64,000 nucleotides of DNA from an uncultured Muribaculaceae bacterium (GTDB taxonomy: Bacteria > Bacteroidota > Bacteroidia > Bacteroidales > Muribaculaceae): positions 186,001 through 250,000 of the forward strand of contig CAJTOZ010000001.1 of assembly GCA_910578095.1 (NCBI GenBank). Direction: 5' to 3'. Position 1 is the stretch's first letter, and each line of letters opens with the position of its first letter. This document shows, in pieces, positions 8,154 to 17,201 of this stretch. The translations under genes were made by a program, and so were the position numbers. Under the pieces are notes generated by a model. It ran no database searches, had not been told where the DNA came from, and worked only from the letters and a program-made list of their open reading frames with translations.

Positions 8154-10709
8154 ATGAAACTTCCGGTAAGCGACACTAATGCCCCCGTATGGCGCGACAT
8201 TATTGTCAAATCCGAGCTTCCTTCGCAGCTCAAACCACTTGAAGAACTCGCCAAAAACCTTTGGTGGGTATGGAACAGTGAAGCTAAAGCGCTCTTCCGC
8301 GACATCAACCCCGACACCTGGCGCAACACCGGCGAGAATCCTGTCATCGTGCTTCAGCAAATGAGCTTCGAGCGCATTCAGGAACTCATAGCCGACTCCG
8401 CTTTCATGGAACGCCTCAAGCACGTCTACGGAATGTTCAAGGACTACATGAAGCAGCCCATGCGCTCCGATGTCCCCTCCGTGAGCTACTTCTCCATGGA
8501 ATACGGCCTCTGCAACTGCCTTAAAATATACTCCGGAGGTCTCGGCGTACTCGCCGGCGACTATATAAAGGAAGCTTCCGACAGCCGCGTGGATATGACC
8601 GCCGTCGGTTTCCTCTACCGCTACGGCTATTTCACACAGAGCCTGAGCGTTGACGGCCAGCAGATCGCCAACTACGAGCCCCAGAACTTCAACCAGCTGC
8701 CCATCGAGCCCGTGCTCGACAAGGATGGCCATCCCATGATTCTGGAAGTTCCCTACCCCGGACGCAACATCTACTGCCACATCTGGCGCGTGAATGTGGG
8801 CCGCATGAAGCTCTACCTGCTCGATACCGACTTCGATATGAACAGCGAGTTCGACCGTAGCATCACACACCAACTTTATGGCGGCGACTGGGAAAACCGT
8901 ATCAAGCAGGAATACCTCCTCGGCATCGGCGGCGTGCTCATGCTTAAGAAACTTGGCATACGCAACACTCTGTACCATTGCAACGAAGGCCACGCAGCGC
9001 TTCTCAACCTGCAGCGCCTTGTAGACTATGTGCAGGACGATAAACTCGACTTCAACGTAGCTCTTGAGCTCGTGCGCGCATCTTCTCTCTACACCGTCCA
9101 CACACCCGTACCTGCAGGCCACGACTACTTCGACGAAGGCCTCTTCGGAAAATATATGGGCGAATTCCCCGCTCGCCTCGGCATCAGCTGGAACGACCTC
9201 ATGAACATGGGCCGCGAAAACCCCGACACCAACGAGCGCTTCTCGATGAGTGTATTCGCGCTCAACACCTGCCAGGAAGCCAACGGCGTAAGCTACCTCC
9301 ACGGAGAAGTCAGCAAACGCATGTTTGCAGGCATCTGGAAAGGCTACTCTTGGGAAGAAAGCCATGTGGGCTACGTCACCAACGGCGTGCACATGCCCAC
9401 CTGGGCCGCTTCCGAGTGGAAAGAATTCTATGCCGAGCATCTTGGTCAGCAGGTGTTCTCCCATCAGAGCGATCCCGAAGCCTGGAAAGGCATATTCAAA
9501 GTGTCCGACGAGGCCATCTGGAACATGCGTTGCACGCTTAAAAACAAGTTCATCAACTTTGTAAAGCGCGACTTCAAAGCCAAATGGCTTGCCAACCAAG
9601 GCGATCCCTCTGCCGTAGTGCAAGTGCTCGAGCGCATCAACCCCGACGCACTCATAATCGGCTTCGCACGACGCTTCGCCACCTACAAGCGTGCACACCT
9701 TCTCTTCACCGACCTCGACCGTCTGGCCCGTATCGTGAACAACGAGAAGTTCCCCGTGCAGTTCGTATTCTCCGGCAAGGCACACCCTGCCGATGGCGCA
9801 GGCCAGGGACTGATCAAGCGTATCATGGAAATCTCCCGCATGCCACAGTTCCAGGGCAAGATCATATTCCTTGAAGACTACAACATGGTTGTGGCAAAAC
9901 GCCTCGTAACCGGCGTGGATATATGGCTCAACACACCCACTCGTCCGCTTGAGGCATCCGGCACCTCCGGTGAAAAGGCCGAGATGAACGGCGTCCTGAA
10001 CTTCTCCGTGCTCGACGGTTGGTGGTACGAGGGCTATCGTTTCGATGAAAAAGCCGGATGGGCTCTCACCGACAAACGCACCTATACCGACCAGGCTCAG
10101 CAGGACAAGCTCGACGCAGCCACCATCTACTCGATGCTTGAAAACGAGATCATCCCTCTCTACTTCGCCAAGAACTCCAAAGGCTACTCGCCTGAGTGGG
10201 TGCAGTACATCAAAGGCTCCATCGGCCACATTGCCCCCCACTTCACAATGCAGCGCATGATCGAGGACTATATCGAACGCTTCTACGATCCTGAGGCAAA
10301 ACGCTTCAACCGTCTCGGCGCCGACAACTTCGCCCTCGCCAAAGAGATTGCAGCGTGGAAGGAGAAAGTCGCAGCGGCATGGCCCGGCATCAAAGTGCTC
10401 GATATCAAGCGCACAGGCATGGAAAATGGCGTCACCGGAGTTCCCTATCAGGTACTTGTCACTGTCGACACCAATGGCCTTGGCTCCGACCTGGGTCTGG
10501 AGCAGGTGATATACCGCGTGGAAGATGGAGTTGAAAAACTCGCCTACACGCCCCAGTTCAAGATTGTCAAGCAGGACGGCGATATCGTTACCTACGAGCT
10601 CAACGACCACGTACGTGACGCCGGCGTATTCCGCTACGGCTACCGTCTCTTCCCCAACAATCCGCAACTGCCCCATCGCATGGACTTCGCGTTCACACGC
10701 TGGTTCTGA
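8154..10709 (+). CDS. glgP: Alpha-glucan (glycogen) phosphorylase, GT35
   Basis: Releases glucose 1-phosphate from alpha-1,4-glucan. The 851-residue protein starts with the DUF3417 domain found in the short bacterial phosphorylase class, including LAKNLWWVWN near residue 34. The PLP-binding site is PLEASGTSGEKAEMNG with Lys608. The segment YFSMEYGL (about 107-114) marks the start of the catalytic core. Codon use is strongly biased towards C-ending codons, suggesting high expression, and this produces a spurious stop-free antisense frame across the gene. It lies directly behind glycogen synthase in one operon, closed by a strong terminator. Confidence 0.96.
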   Translation: MKLPVSDTNAPVWRDIIVKSELPSQLKPLEELAKNLWWVWNSEAKALFRDINPDTWRNTGENPVIVLQQMSFERIQELIADSAFMERLKHVYGMFKDYMKQPMRSDVPSVSYFSMEYGLCNCLKIYSGGLGVLAGDYIKEASDSRVDMTAVGFLYRYGYFTQSLSVDGQQIANYEPQNFNQLPIEPVLDKDGHPMILEVPYPGRNIYCHIWRVNVGRMKLYLLDTDFDMNSEFDRSITHQLYGGDWENRIKQEYLLGIGGVLMLKKLGIRNTLYHCNEGHAALLNLQRLVDYVQDDKLDFNVALELVRASSLYTVHTPVPAGHDYFDEGLFGKYMGEFPARLGISWNDLMNMGRENPDTNERFSMSVFALNTCQEANGVSYLHGEVSKRMFAGIWKGYSWEESHVGYVTNGVHMPTWAASEWKEFYAEHLGQQVFSHQSDPEAWKGIFKVSDEAIWNMRCTLKNKFINFVKRDFKAKWLANQGDPSAVVQVLERINPDALIIGFARRFATYKRAHLLFTDLDRLARIVNNEKFPVQFVFSGKAHPADGAGQGLIKRIMEISRMPQFQGKIIFLEDYNMVVAKRLVTGVDIWLNTPTRPLEASGTSGEKAEMNGVLNFSVLDGWWYEGYRFDEKAGWALTDKRTYTDQAQQDKLDAATIYSMLENEIIPLYFAKNSKGYSPEWVQYIKGSIGHIAPHFTMQRMIEDYIERFYDPEAKRFNRLGADNFALAKEIAAWKEKVAAAWPGIKVLDIKRTGMENGVTGVPYQVLVTVDTNGLGSDLGLEQVIYRVEDGVEKLAYTPQFKIVKQDGDIVTYELNDHVRDAGVFRYGYRLFPNNPQLPHRMDFAFTRWF

Positions 10710-10730
10710 TTCCACAGTCCACACACCCAA

Positions 10731-10768
10731 AAAAAGGAAAGCTCCACACCCGGAGCTTTCCTTTTTTT
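10731..10768. terminator. Bidirectional intrinsic terminator
   Basis: Stem GGAAAGCTCC (10736-10745) and GGAGCTTTCC (10752-10761), loop of 6 nt, with A5 on one side and T7 on the other. It works in both directions: for glgP (+) and for the convergent DUF5686 gene (-). Confidence 0.9.
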
Positions 10769-10841
10769 GCATGTGCGCCCTACATTTAGGTAGAAAAAAG
10801 CGGGAAACGACATCACAATCGCCCCTTATTGCAGGATGGTT

Positions 10842-13427
10842 TCAGAATGTCATGTGAAACGACACTCTCAAGCCCCTGCGGTCTATGCTGTATGGTACAT
10901 CGAGATAACTGAGGCGCCACACATAGTCAATACGAAGGCATTTCAGTATATTATCTATGCCGGCCGATATTTCAGAATAAGGGCCATGATCCATGGCTCG
11001 AGTGGTCGCGCCGTCAGGAAATCTGAACAACGACATGTTGCACGCCGGATCGTTCTTGGCGCTCAGATGTCCCCACACGCCTCTGTACGACACTACTTCT
11101 CGCAGTTTAAGTTTTTTCAGAAACGGTATGTAATTGAATAAGGCGCCGTTGGCCCAATACGTCAACTCCCAGTTCAGCTGACTGTCATTGACAAACTCCA
11201 TAGGATTTATCAGGGCAAAACTTTCTGGCTGGATAGTATAGGATAAATTCGCATTCGGCATAAGAAGATTGATGTATGGCGATGTGCTCCACACATGCGC
11301 CGCGCCGGCAAGCACATCCAGATATCCGAAAGCCGACATCCAGAAACGTTTTTGGAAATTCAACTCTGTCTTGTTCAGATTGAATTTTGAGCCTCCGGCC
11401 CCGCGGAGCGCCAACGTGTGTCGCAATGACACCACCGGAGCATCCATATTGATTGGTATCCGCTGCGAGGTGGTCTGATAGAATTTTTCGCCCGGCGCAT
11501 AACGCAACTGCACGCTGAGGGATGTCTCATCGTAATGCCCTAAGGAAGAGCCATATCCATCAGTAAATTGCACCCAAGGCGTGGCCTCCCGGCGTTTCAA
11601 AGACAGATCTGCAGTGATGGAAAAATTGTTGCGGAGCTCGAGCGTATATTCCAGTTTGTTCAACCGCATGTACACCGCCATATTGTCGCTCAGGCGTTTG
11701 AGCGACAGAAACACATTGTCGGCGTTCGTAAAGTTATAATGCTGCCCGATAAAGTCAAGGTCGTACGAAGATGTGAATCTCAGCGAATGCACCGGAAACT
11801 CTCTGGAATGCCGAAGTTTATCGTGAAATGAATACTCCACTTCTCCCATATACTTCCATTTATGGTCCTTGAAGCCATAGGCGCCCATCGCCCTGACAAA
11901 CCATCTGGGACTTAGGGCGGCCGTGGTCAGGCCACCGAAGCGCAGACGCAAGCCCTCAATAGAACTATAGCTGGCAAACGTGTTCAATGGTCCGATCTCA
12001 AACTTGGGTCCGGCCGGAACATATCCCACGGAAAGCGCTCTCACCACTTTTTCGCCCCAATAATACAACGGAACCTCACGCAACCGCGTCATAAGCAACC
12101 CCACCCGGCCCTCACCTTTGGCCGGAATCGGCTTCAACCGTGCGTTGCTCCACCACTGCTCGCTGCGCGCGTATGCGCTGTCGGTCGCTATGGTGGGCCC
12201 CGTAGTGCGGAATATACCGCTGTCGGCGGGTGCGTCAAATCCGTGGCTGTCGTACACTGTGCTTCTGCGCACATACATCGACGGCGTGCCGGGGATGACA
12301 GACAGCTCCATCACAAGATCGTCGACAGTCTTTAGCCGCGAACCGTCGGGCGCTTTATCAAAACTCTGTGCTATTATGAGATTATCGACAAAATTAAGGT
12401 TTATATCTCGTGGCACACGCATCTCCACCCGTTTTATAAACATGGTGCTGTCGGCCAACGGCACGTATAGATGACCCGAAAAACCGAATGCTGCGGTGTT
12501 GTGCGGATAGAACGACAGCACGGAGCAGCGCTCTCCGTCCACAACCACCGTATCCGTAAGATAAAACTTATAGAAATCAGGAGCGATACGGCTGAGCGGA
12601 CTCACAAAACGGTTTTGAAGCAAATTCAGGTCGCCGCCATAAAGGTCCACCTCGCGCAGCACATCTTCCATAAATGTCTGCATTGACGCCTTGTCGACAA
12701 ACTCATCTACGCCGGCACTACGTTGTCCGATTATGGTCACCTTCTCCGAAGCCGGAGTTTTTCTGTAGTCGGTACGGCTCAAGGTCTCGCGCACAGAAAG
12801 TGGCAGAACGGGACGTCCGGATATTTCTGATGTGTCCACATGCTCAAGCAGGAACGGAAATCTACGGATCACGGCGTCGCTGTCCGTATGTTCAAAATTA
12901 TTAAGCGCTATCGTGATGCGTTCATAGCGGCGATAATTGTAGTAGGGATTGCGCCGCGGGTCAGTGGCATCCGCCATGGTGCGTATCCTGCGCGCAAATT
13001 CTACTGCAGGATTGTTTTTCTTGGAATACTTCTTGCGCCGCACCACGAGTTCGTCGAGCGACCGGCTTTGTGGCACCAGCCGTATCACATACATATTGTG
13101 GCTCGATTGCACCAATGGGATTGTCTTGGTGGCGTAGCCCATCATGGCGGCCTGCATGGCCTTTGCATGCGCAGGCACCTTAAACTCGAATATACCCTTG
13201 CTGTCGGCCACCACACCTCCGGCCTGTCCGGGTGGTGTGACGGAAGCGTAAGGGAGCGCTTCCCCTGTGATACTATCTGTCACAATACCCCTTACAAGAT
13301 AATAGCCCGAAGTCTGCTCCCATACCGACTGGGCTACAGACACGGGTGCCCATGCATAAAAAAAGGCGATGCCGCAGGAGCAGGCAATCAGCTTTTTGAG
13401 TATTTTTGCAGAAAATTTAAATTTCAT
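10842..13427 (-). CDS. DUF5686 / carboxypeptidase-like regulatory domain outer-membrane protein
   Basis: An 861-residue secreted protein of a Bacteroidetes-specific family. Residues 1-33 form a signal peptide (basic KFKFSAKILKK, hydrophobic core, then SVAQS). A carboxypeptidase-regulatory-like beta-sandwich follows at about 45-115 (LVRGIVTDSITGEALPYASV). The remainder, with alternating hydrophobic strands and an aromatic C-terminal end (LRVSFHMTF), looks like an outer-membrane beta-barrel, as in DUF5686 proteins; their function is not established. The only plausible start is the ATG at 13427-13425, because a usable later Met is absent. That start shares bases with the divergent CYTH start codon. 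I see no -7 element upstream for this strand. Confidence 0.85.
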   Translation of the reverse strand: MKFKFSAKILKKLIACSCGIAFFYAWAPVSVAQSVWEQTSGYYLVRGIVTDSITGEALPYASVTPPGQAGGVVADSKGIFEFKVPAHAKAMQAAMMGYATKTIPLVQSSHNMYVIRLVPQSRSLDELVVRRKKYSKKNNPAVEFARRIRTMADATDPRRNPYYNYRRYERITIALNNFEHTDSDAVIRRFPFLLEHVDTSEISGRPVLPLSVRETLSRTDYRKTPASEKVTIIGQRSAGVDEFVDKASMQTFMEDVLREVDLYGGDLNLLQNRFVSPLSRIAPDFYKFYLTDTVVVDGERCSVLSFYPHNTAAFGFSGHLYVPLADSTMFIKRVEMRVPRDINLNFVDNLIIAQSFDKAPDGSRLKTVDDLVMELSVIPGTPSMYVRRSTVYDSHGFDAPADSGIFRTTGPTIATDSAYARSEQWWSNARLKPIPAKGEGRVGLLMTRLREVPLYYWGEKVVRALSVGYVPAGPKFEIGPLNTFASYSSIEGLRLRFGGLTTAALSPRWFVRAMGAYGFKDHKWKYMGEVEYSFHDKLRHSREFPVHSLRFTSSYDLDFIGQHYNFTNADNVFLSLKRLSDNMAVYMRLNKLEYTLELRNNFSITADLSLKRREATPWVQFTDGYGSSLGHYDETSLSVQLRYAPGEKFYQTTSQRIPINMDAPVVSLRHTLALRGAGGSKFNLNKTELNFQKRFWMSAFGYLDVLAGAAHVWSTSPYINLLMPNANLSYTIQPESFALINPMEFVNDSQLNWELTYWANGALFNYIPFLKKLKLREVVSYRGVWGHLSAKNDPACNMSLFRFPDGATTRAMDHGPYSEISAGIDNILKCLRIDYVWRLSYLDVPYSIDRRGLRVSFHMTF
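13401..13408 (+). promoter_or_regulatory. -7 element of the CYTH gene
   Basis: TATTTTTG followed by CAG, 18 nt upstream of the CYTH ATG. It lies inside the first codons of the divergent DUF5686 gene, so the promoter is embedded in the neighbour's signal-peptide coding sequence. No clear -33 element. Confidence 0.45.
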
Positions 13428-13899
13428 GAGCAAGGAGATCGAACGCAAGTTTCTTGTAAAAGACAGTAGTTTTATGGCCGCGGCCACAAAGCGTTGCCGG
13501 ATGTCGCAAGGCTACCTCAGCATAACGCCCGAAGCCACAGTGCGGGTGCGCATCGCCGGCAACAAGGCTTTTCTCACCGTAAAAGGCCGCAACAGCGGAT
13601 CCGTACGCGACGAATGGGAATACGGAATCCCGATGGCCGATGCGGAGGACATGCTCAAAAGATGCTGCGCCACCGCTATCGAGAAATGCCGCTACTATGT
13701 GCCATACCACGGCCATGTCTGGGAGATTGATGTATTCGGCGGCCGTCTCAGCGGCCTTGTCCTAGCGGAAGTAGAGCTGGCATCGGAACAAGAGGATGTC
13801 GATATCCCCGCTTTTGCAGGCAGGGAAGTGACTGCCGACACCGCCTATTATAACTCCGTGCTCTCCGACCCATCCAGGCCGCTTCCTCCATTTTCCTGA
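13426..13899 (+). CDS. CYTH domain protein (triphosphate tunnel metalloenzyme)
   Basis: A 157-residue protein beginning MSKEIERKFLVK, whose EIERKFL is the defining N-terminal CYTH strand with the metal-binding ExExK. Further tunnel residues are visible in VRVRI, FLTVKG and LAEVELASE. Bacterial members hydrolyse inorganic triphosphate or similar triphosphorylated substrates; the substrate here is not predictable. The ATG at 13426 overlaps the divergent gene's start. The last 52 nt overlap the 3' end of rlmD on the other strand, so both ends of this small gene are shared with neighbours. Confidence 0.92.
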   Translation: MSKEIERKFLVKDSSFMAAATKRCRMSQGYLSITPEATVRVRIAGNKAFLTVKGRNSGSVRDEWEYGIPMADAEDMLKRCCATAIEKCRYYVPYHGHVWEIDVFGGRLSGLVLAEVELASEQEDVDIPAFAGREVTADTAYYNSVLSDPSRPLPPFS

Positions 13900-15311
13900 G
13901 GACGCAATTCAAGGCGCACCACATTCTCCACATGTTGCGTATGCGGGAACATATCCACCGGCTGAATGGCCGTCACATCATATTTCTCGTGAAGCATGGC
14001 CAGATCCCGGGCCTGGGTGGCCGGGTTGCAGCTCACATACACGATACGCCCGGGCTCGGCGCGTAGTATCGTAGCCACCACATCGGCATGCATGCCGGCA
14101 CGGGGCGGGTCCACAATCATTACATCCGGACGACCGTGCGCCTCCAGAAAAGCATCCGTAAGCACATCCTTCATATCGCCGGCATAGAATTCGGTATTAT
14201 CTATGCCATTGGCTGCACTGTTGACTTTCGCATCCTCAATAGCTTCCGGCACATATTCTATACCCACCACCTTGCGCGCTCGCCTGCTGATGAAATTGGC
14301 AATTGTGCCCGTACCGGTATATAGGTCATACACATATTCATCGCCTTTGAGATCAGCGAAGTCGCGGGCCACTTTGTAGAGTTCGTAGGCCTGTCTGGAA
14401 TTTGTCTGGTAGAAGGATTTCGGACCTATACGGAAGCGCAGACCCTCCATCTCCTCCTCGATGTATTCGCGGCCGGAATGCAACTTGATGTCAAGGTCGG
14501 CTATCGTGTCGTTGCACTTGGTGTTCACAACATACATCAGCGATGTCAGCTCGGGAAATTCTGCGCGCATGGCGTCCAGCAGACCGCGCGTGGCTTCTGG
14601 CATATCGGCCCCAAGGCTCACCACCGCCATGCTCTCCCCTGTGGAGGTTATGCGTATCATGAGCGTGCGTACAAACCCCTCCTGCGCACGCAGGTCGTAG
14701 AAAGGCAACGAATGCTCTTTCGCATACTGTTTTACGAAAAGACGCAGACGGTCGCCAAGGCTGTCCTGAAGACAGCAGGCTTTGATATCAAGCACTTTGT
14801 CAAAAGCGCCGGGAATATGGAATCCGGCCGCATCGCGGTCGGGAAACTCCTCTCCGCTCGCAAGTTGCTCACGGGTGAGCCAGCATTTGTTGCTGAACGT
14901 GTATTCCATCTTGTTCCGGTAGGCCCATATCTCGGCCGAACCCAGAATCGGACTGATTTCAGGAAGCGGAATCTTGGCTATGCGCTCCAGCGCGTCTGTC
15001 ACCTGACGCTGCTTGCAACTCAGCTGATATTCATAAGGAAGATGCTGCCAGCGGCAGCCGCCGCACACCGTGAAATGCTCGCAGCGTGGCTCCACACGCA
15101 CATCGCCGGCTTCCACCAACCGCTCCACGCGGCCTATGGCATAGCTGCTTCTTTTTTTCTCTATCTGCACGTCCACCACATCGCCGGGAGCGGCAAACGG
15201 AACAAAAACCACCATATCGTCGGCCGTACGGCCGAGCGCGTTGCCTTCGGCAGCCACATCCGTTATCTTCAGTCCCTCTATAAGAGGTAATACCTTGCGT
15301 TTTCTTGACAT
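13848..15311 (-). CDS. rlmD: 23S rRNA (uracil-5-)-methyltransferase, RlmD/RumA family
   Basis: An S-adenosylmethionine-dependent enzyme that makes 5-methyluridine in 23S rRNA. At 487 residues it carries an N-terminal TRAM domain (about 8-65), an iron-sulfur cluster set C77-x5-C83-x2-C86-x12-C99, and the methyltransferase core with DPPRAGMH and the nucleophile Cys428 in VSCNPATQARDL, with the base Glu462 in HVENVV. RlmD versus RlmC or another paralogue cannot be fixed by sequence alone. The 3' end overlaps the convergent CYTH gene by 52 nt. Confidence 0.92.
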   Translation of the reverse strand: MSRKRKVLPLIEGLKITDVAAEGNALGRTADDMVVFVPFAAPGDVVDVQIEKKRSSYAIGRVERLVEAGDVRVEPRCEHFTVCGGCRWQHLPYEYQLSCKQRQVTDALERIAKIPLPEISPILGSAEIWAYRNKMEYTFSNKCWLTREQLASGEEFPDRDAAGFHIPGAFDKVLDIKACCLQDSLGDRLRLFVKQYAKEHSLPFYDLRAQEGFVRTLMIRITSTGESMAVVSLGADMPEATRGLLDAMRAEFPELTSLMYVVNTKCNDTIADLDIKLHSGREYIEEEMEGLRFRIGPKSFYQTNSRQAYELYKVARDFADLKGDEYVYDLYTGTGTIANFISRRARKVVGIEYVPEAIEDAKVNSAANGIDNTEFYAGDMKDVLTDAFLEAHGRPDVMIVDPPRAGMHADVVATILRAEPGRIVYVSCNPATQARDLAMLHEKYDVTAIQPVDMFPHTQHVENVVRLELRPQENGGSGLDGSESTEL

Positions 15312-15361
15312 TGCTATCTATGCGTTAGAGGGTGTTTTTAATCTTCTTATTTTTCATCACG

Positions 15362-15396
15362 CAAATTTACACAAAAAATCAATACGGCACGGCAAA
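15362..15396 (-). promoter_or_regulatory. Promoter of rlmD
   Basis: Read on the minus strand: -7 element TAAATTTG (15369-15362) and a possible -33 TTTG (15396-15393), spacing 23 nt. The predicted leader is about 45 nt. Confidence 0.55.
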
Positions 15397-15397
15397 A

Positions 15398-17002
15398 TCA
15401 GAACGGAGAGGGAGATTGGAAGGTGTAGCGGTGGCCATCGAGAGGGAAGGTGAATTCTATTTTTTGAGCGTGCAGCATAAGGCGCGGCACTTTGCGGCCG
15501 GTGCCATAGAGGCGGTCGCCGGCAATGGGCATGCCGAGGCCGGCGGCTGCATGCACGCGCAGTTGGTGGGTGCGGCCGGTGAGCGGATGGAAGGCGATGC
15601 GGCTGCGACCGTCGGCACAGGCAATGAACGCATAGCGGGTGGCGGCTTCTTTGCCGGCCACGAGGTCGACGCGCTGGCGCGGACGGTCAAGCCAATCGGG
15701 CGACAGTGGCAGTTCCACCAGCCCTTCTTTTTGCTTTCCGAGCTGCACGTAATCGCCGTCCAGTATGGCCACGTAGGTTTTGTGGACAAGGCGCAGCGCA
15801 AACAAGCGCTGTATGGCCGCGTAGGCGCTATTGTCGAAGGTGGCTATCAGCAATCCTGAGGTGTCCTGGTCGAGGCGATGCGCCATACGCACGCCGCTTC
15901 CGCAGCGCTCCTCAAGCCATTCCTGAACCGATGGCGCGGCACTTCTTCCGGGCACGGAGAGCATACCGGAGGGCTTGTTGACCACACAAAACCAACGGTT
16001 CTGATACAGGATCTCTGGAGCAGCGGTAGCCGTGACGAAGCTGTCGCTGTGCAAGGGGGGCTCTATGTCGAGGCCCTGCAACATCCATCCAAGCACTGGC
16101 AGACATTTGCCCCTGCATGCGGGATAATGCTTGCCATGTATGCGCACCTCGCCCTCTTTGGGCATACCGTACCAATACTCTGCCATAGCTACAGGCTGCC
16201 AACCATGCACATAGGCGGCCTGCAGCAGCTTGGGCGCGCAACACTCGCCGGCTCCCGACGGAGGCACCCGGAATGATGTGCCAGCAAAAATATCGCTCAG
16301 ACTGCGGCTTTCGCCACAGGCATTCATCACCGTGAAATTATCAAACAGCCATTTCTGCAGAGCATCGGAAGCCGCACGGCGCTCCTCTTTCATCTCCTCA
16401 AGGTGCCGGCGGCCGGCGTCGAGGCGGGAGGCATACGGCTCGAGTTCGGCGGCGCAGCGCCTACGCAGCCGGTGGAGCTCGGCCTTTTCAAACTGGCTCT
16501 CTTTAATCATGGCCTGCAGCTCGGCTTCGCTGCAGCCCCCTGCGGCCCTTCTTGCCTCGCGAGCCGATTTGGAAGCGAGGAAGCGCTCCTTGCAGGCGGC
16601 TACTTCGGCATCGGCCGAAGCCTTTCTGCTTTCAAACTCGGATTTAGCCGCAGCCAGTGCGCTTCGCCCCCAGATGTCTATCCTGCGGCTGAGACGCGAG
16701 ATAATTGCTTCGCGGGTTTTGAAATATCCGTCCGGGGCGAGATAGTCGAACACCGGCCCTACAAATCCCGGGCGGTGGAATCCGTCAGCGCCTATTTGCC
16801 CCGAGAAGGCATACAGCCGATGGTACGCGCCGGAGGCATCCGCGGCTATCAGCACACCGAGCATCTTGCCTGCTTCGAGCTCGCGGCAGAAACTGATGTC
16901 GGCCGCGCGGGCACTGCGCTTCAGCTTCCCGATATGGAGCAGTAACCGGCCGAAAGCCTCGTCGCACCGAGGGTCGGGCACATAGTCAAATGGATTATTC
17001 AT
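15398..17002 (-). CDS. RluA-family pseudouridine synthase, long form with coiled-coil insert
   Basis: Isomerises uridine to pseudouridine in rRNA or tRNA. The catalytic domain is the C-terminal 220 residues: HRLDQDTSGLL with Asp378, then LTGRTHQLRVH and DRLYG. The first 310 residues are unlike RluA of E. coli: a short NPFDYVPDPRC segment, then a stretch from about 95 to 215 rich in Ala, Glu, Arg and Lys with strong coiled-coil character, then a linker. Bacteroidales long-form RluA proteins share this architecture; the RNA target is unknown. The start at 17002 gives 534 residues. Its -7 element ends only 3 nt upstream of the ATG, so the mRNA may be leaderless. Confidence 0.88.
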   Translation of the reverse strand: MNNPFDYVPDPRCDEAFGRLLLHIGKLKRSARAADISFCRELEAGKMLGVLIAADASGAYHRLYAFSGQIGADGFHRPGFVGPVFDYLAPDGYFKTREAIISRLSRRIDIWGRSALAAAKSEFESRKASADAEVAACKERFLASKSAREARRAAGGCSEAELQAMIKESQFEKAELHRLRRRCAAELEPYASRLDAGRRHLEEMKEERRAASDALQKWLFDNFTVMNACGESRSLSDIFAGTSFRVPPSGAGECCAPKLLQAAYVHGWQPVAMAEYWYGMPKEGEVRIHGKHYPACRGKCLPVLGWMLQGLDIEPPLHSDSFVTATAAPEILYQNRWFCVVNKPSGMLSVPGRSAAPSVQEWLEERCGSGVRMAHRLDQDTSGLLIATFDNSAYAAIQRLFALRLVHKTYVAILDGDYVQLGKQKEGLVELPLSPDWLDRPRQRVDLVAGKEAATRYAFIACADGRSRIAFHPLTGRTHQLRVHAAAGLGMPIAGDRLYGTGRKVPRLMLHAQKIEFTFPLDGHRYTFQSPSPF

Positions 17003-17005
17003 GCA

Positions 17006-17038
17006 CAAAAGTACAAATAATTCATGGAACTGGGCAAA
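17006..17038 (-). promoter_or_regulatory. Promoter of the RluA-family gene, possibly leaderless
   Basis: Minus strand: -7 TACTTTTG (17013-17006), -33 TTTG (17038-17035), spacing 21 nt. Transcription would start at or next to the ATG at 17002. Confidence 0.6.
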
Positions 17039-17154
17039 TACGGTAGGCGGGGTAATGATATGGACCATAATTTTATAACATTGGCTTCTACAAAATTATG
17101 GACTGCTCTTTTATTTTTAGTACACGCTGCCGCATGTATTTGCCATTTTTTTTG

Positions 17155-17162
17155 TACTTTTG
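17155..17162 (+). promoter_or_regulatory. -7 element of fba
   Basis: TACTTTTG followed by CAC, in a T-rich tract. The predicted leader is about 35 nt. A TTTG at 17139-17142 is too close to serve as a normal -33 element. Confidence 0.55.
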
Positions 17163-17201
17163 CACATACAAAACTACGTATACATATAATTTTCAGCCAA
17201 T

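Noticed and set aside
8124..10772. An 882-residue stop-free frame on the minus strand across glgP
   Set aside because: It mirrors a real, strongly codon-biased gene with all phosphorylase motifs. C-ending codons on one strand remove stops on the other. The antisense translation has no recognisable motif.
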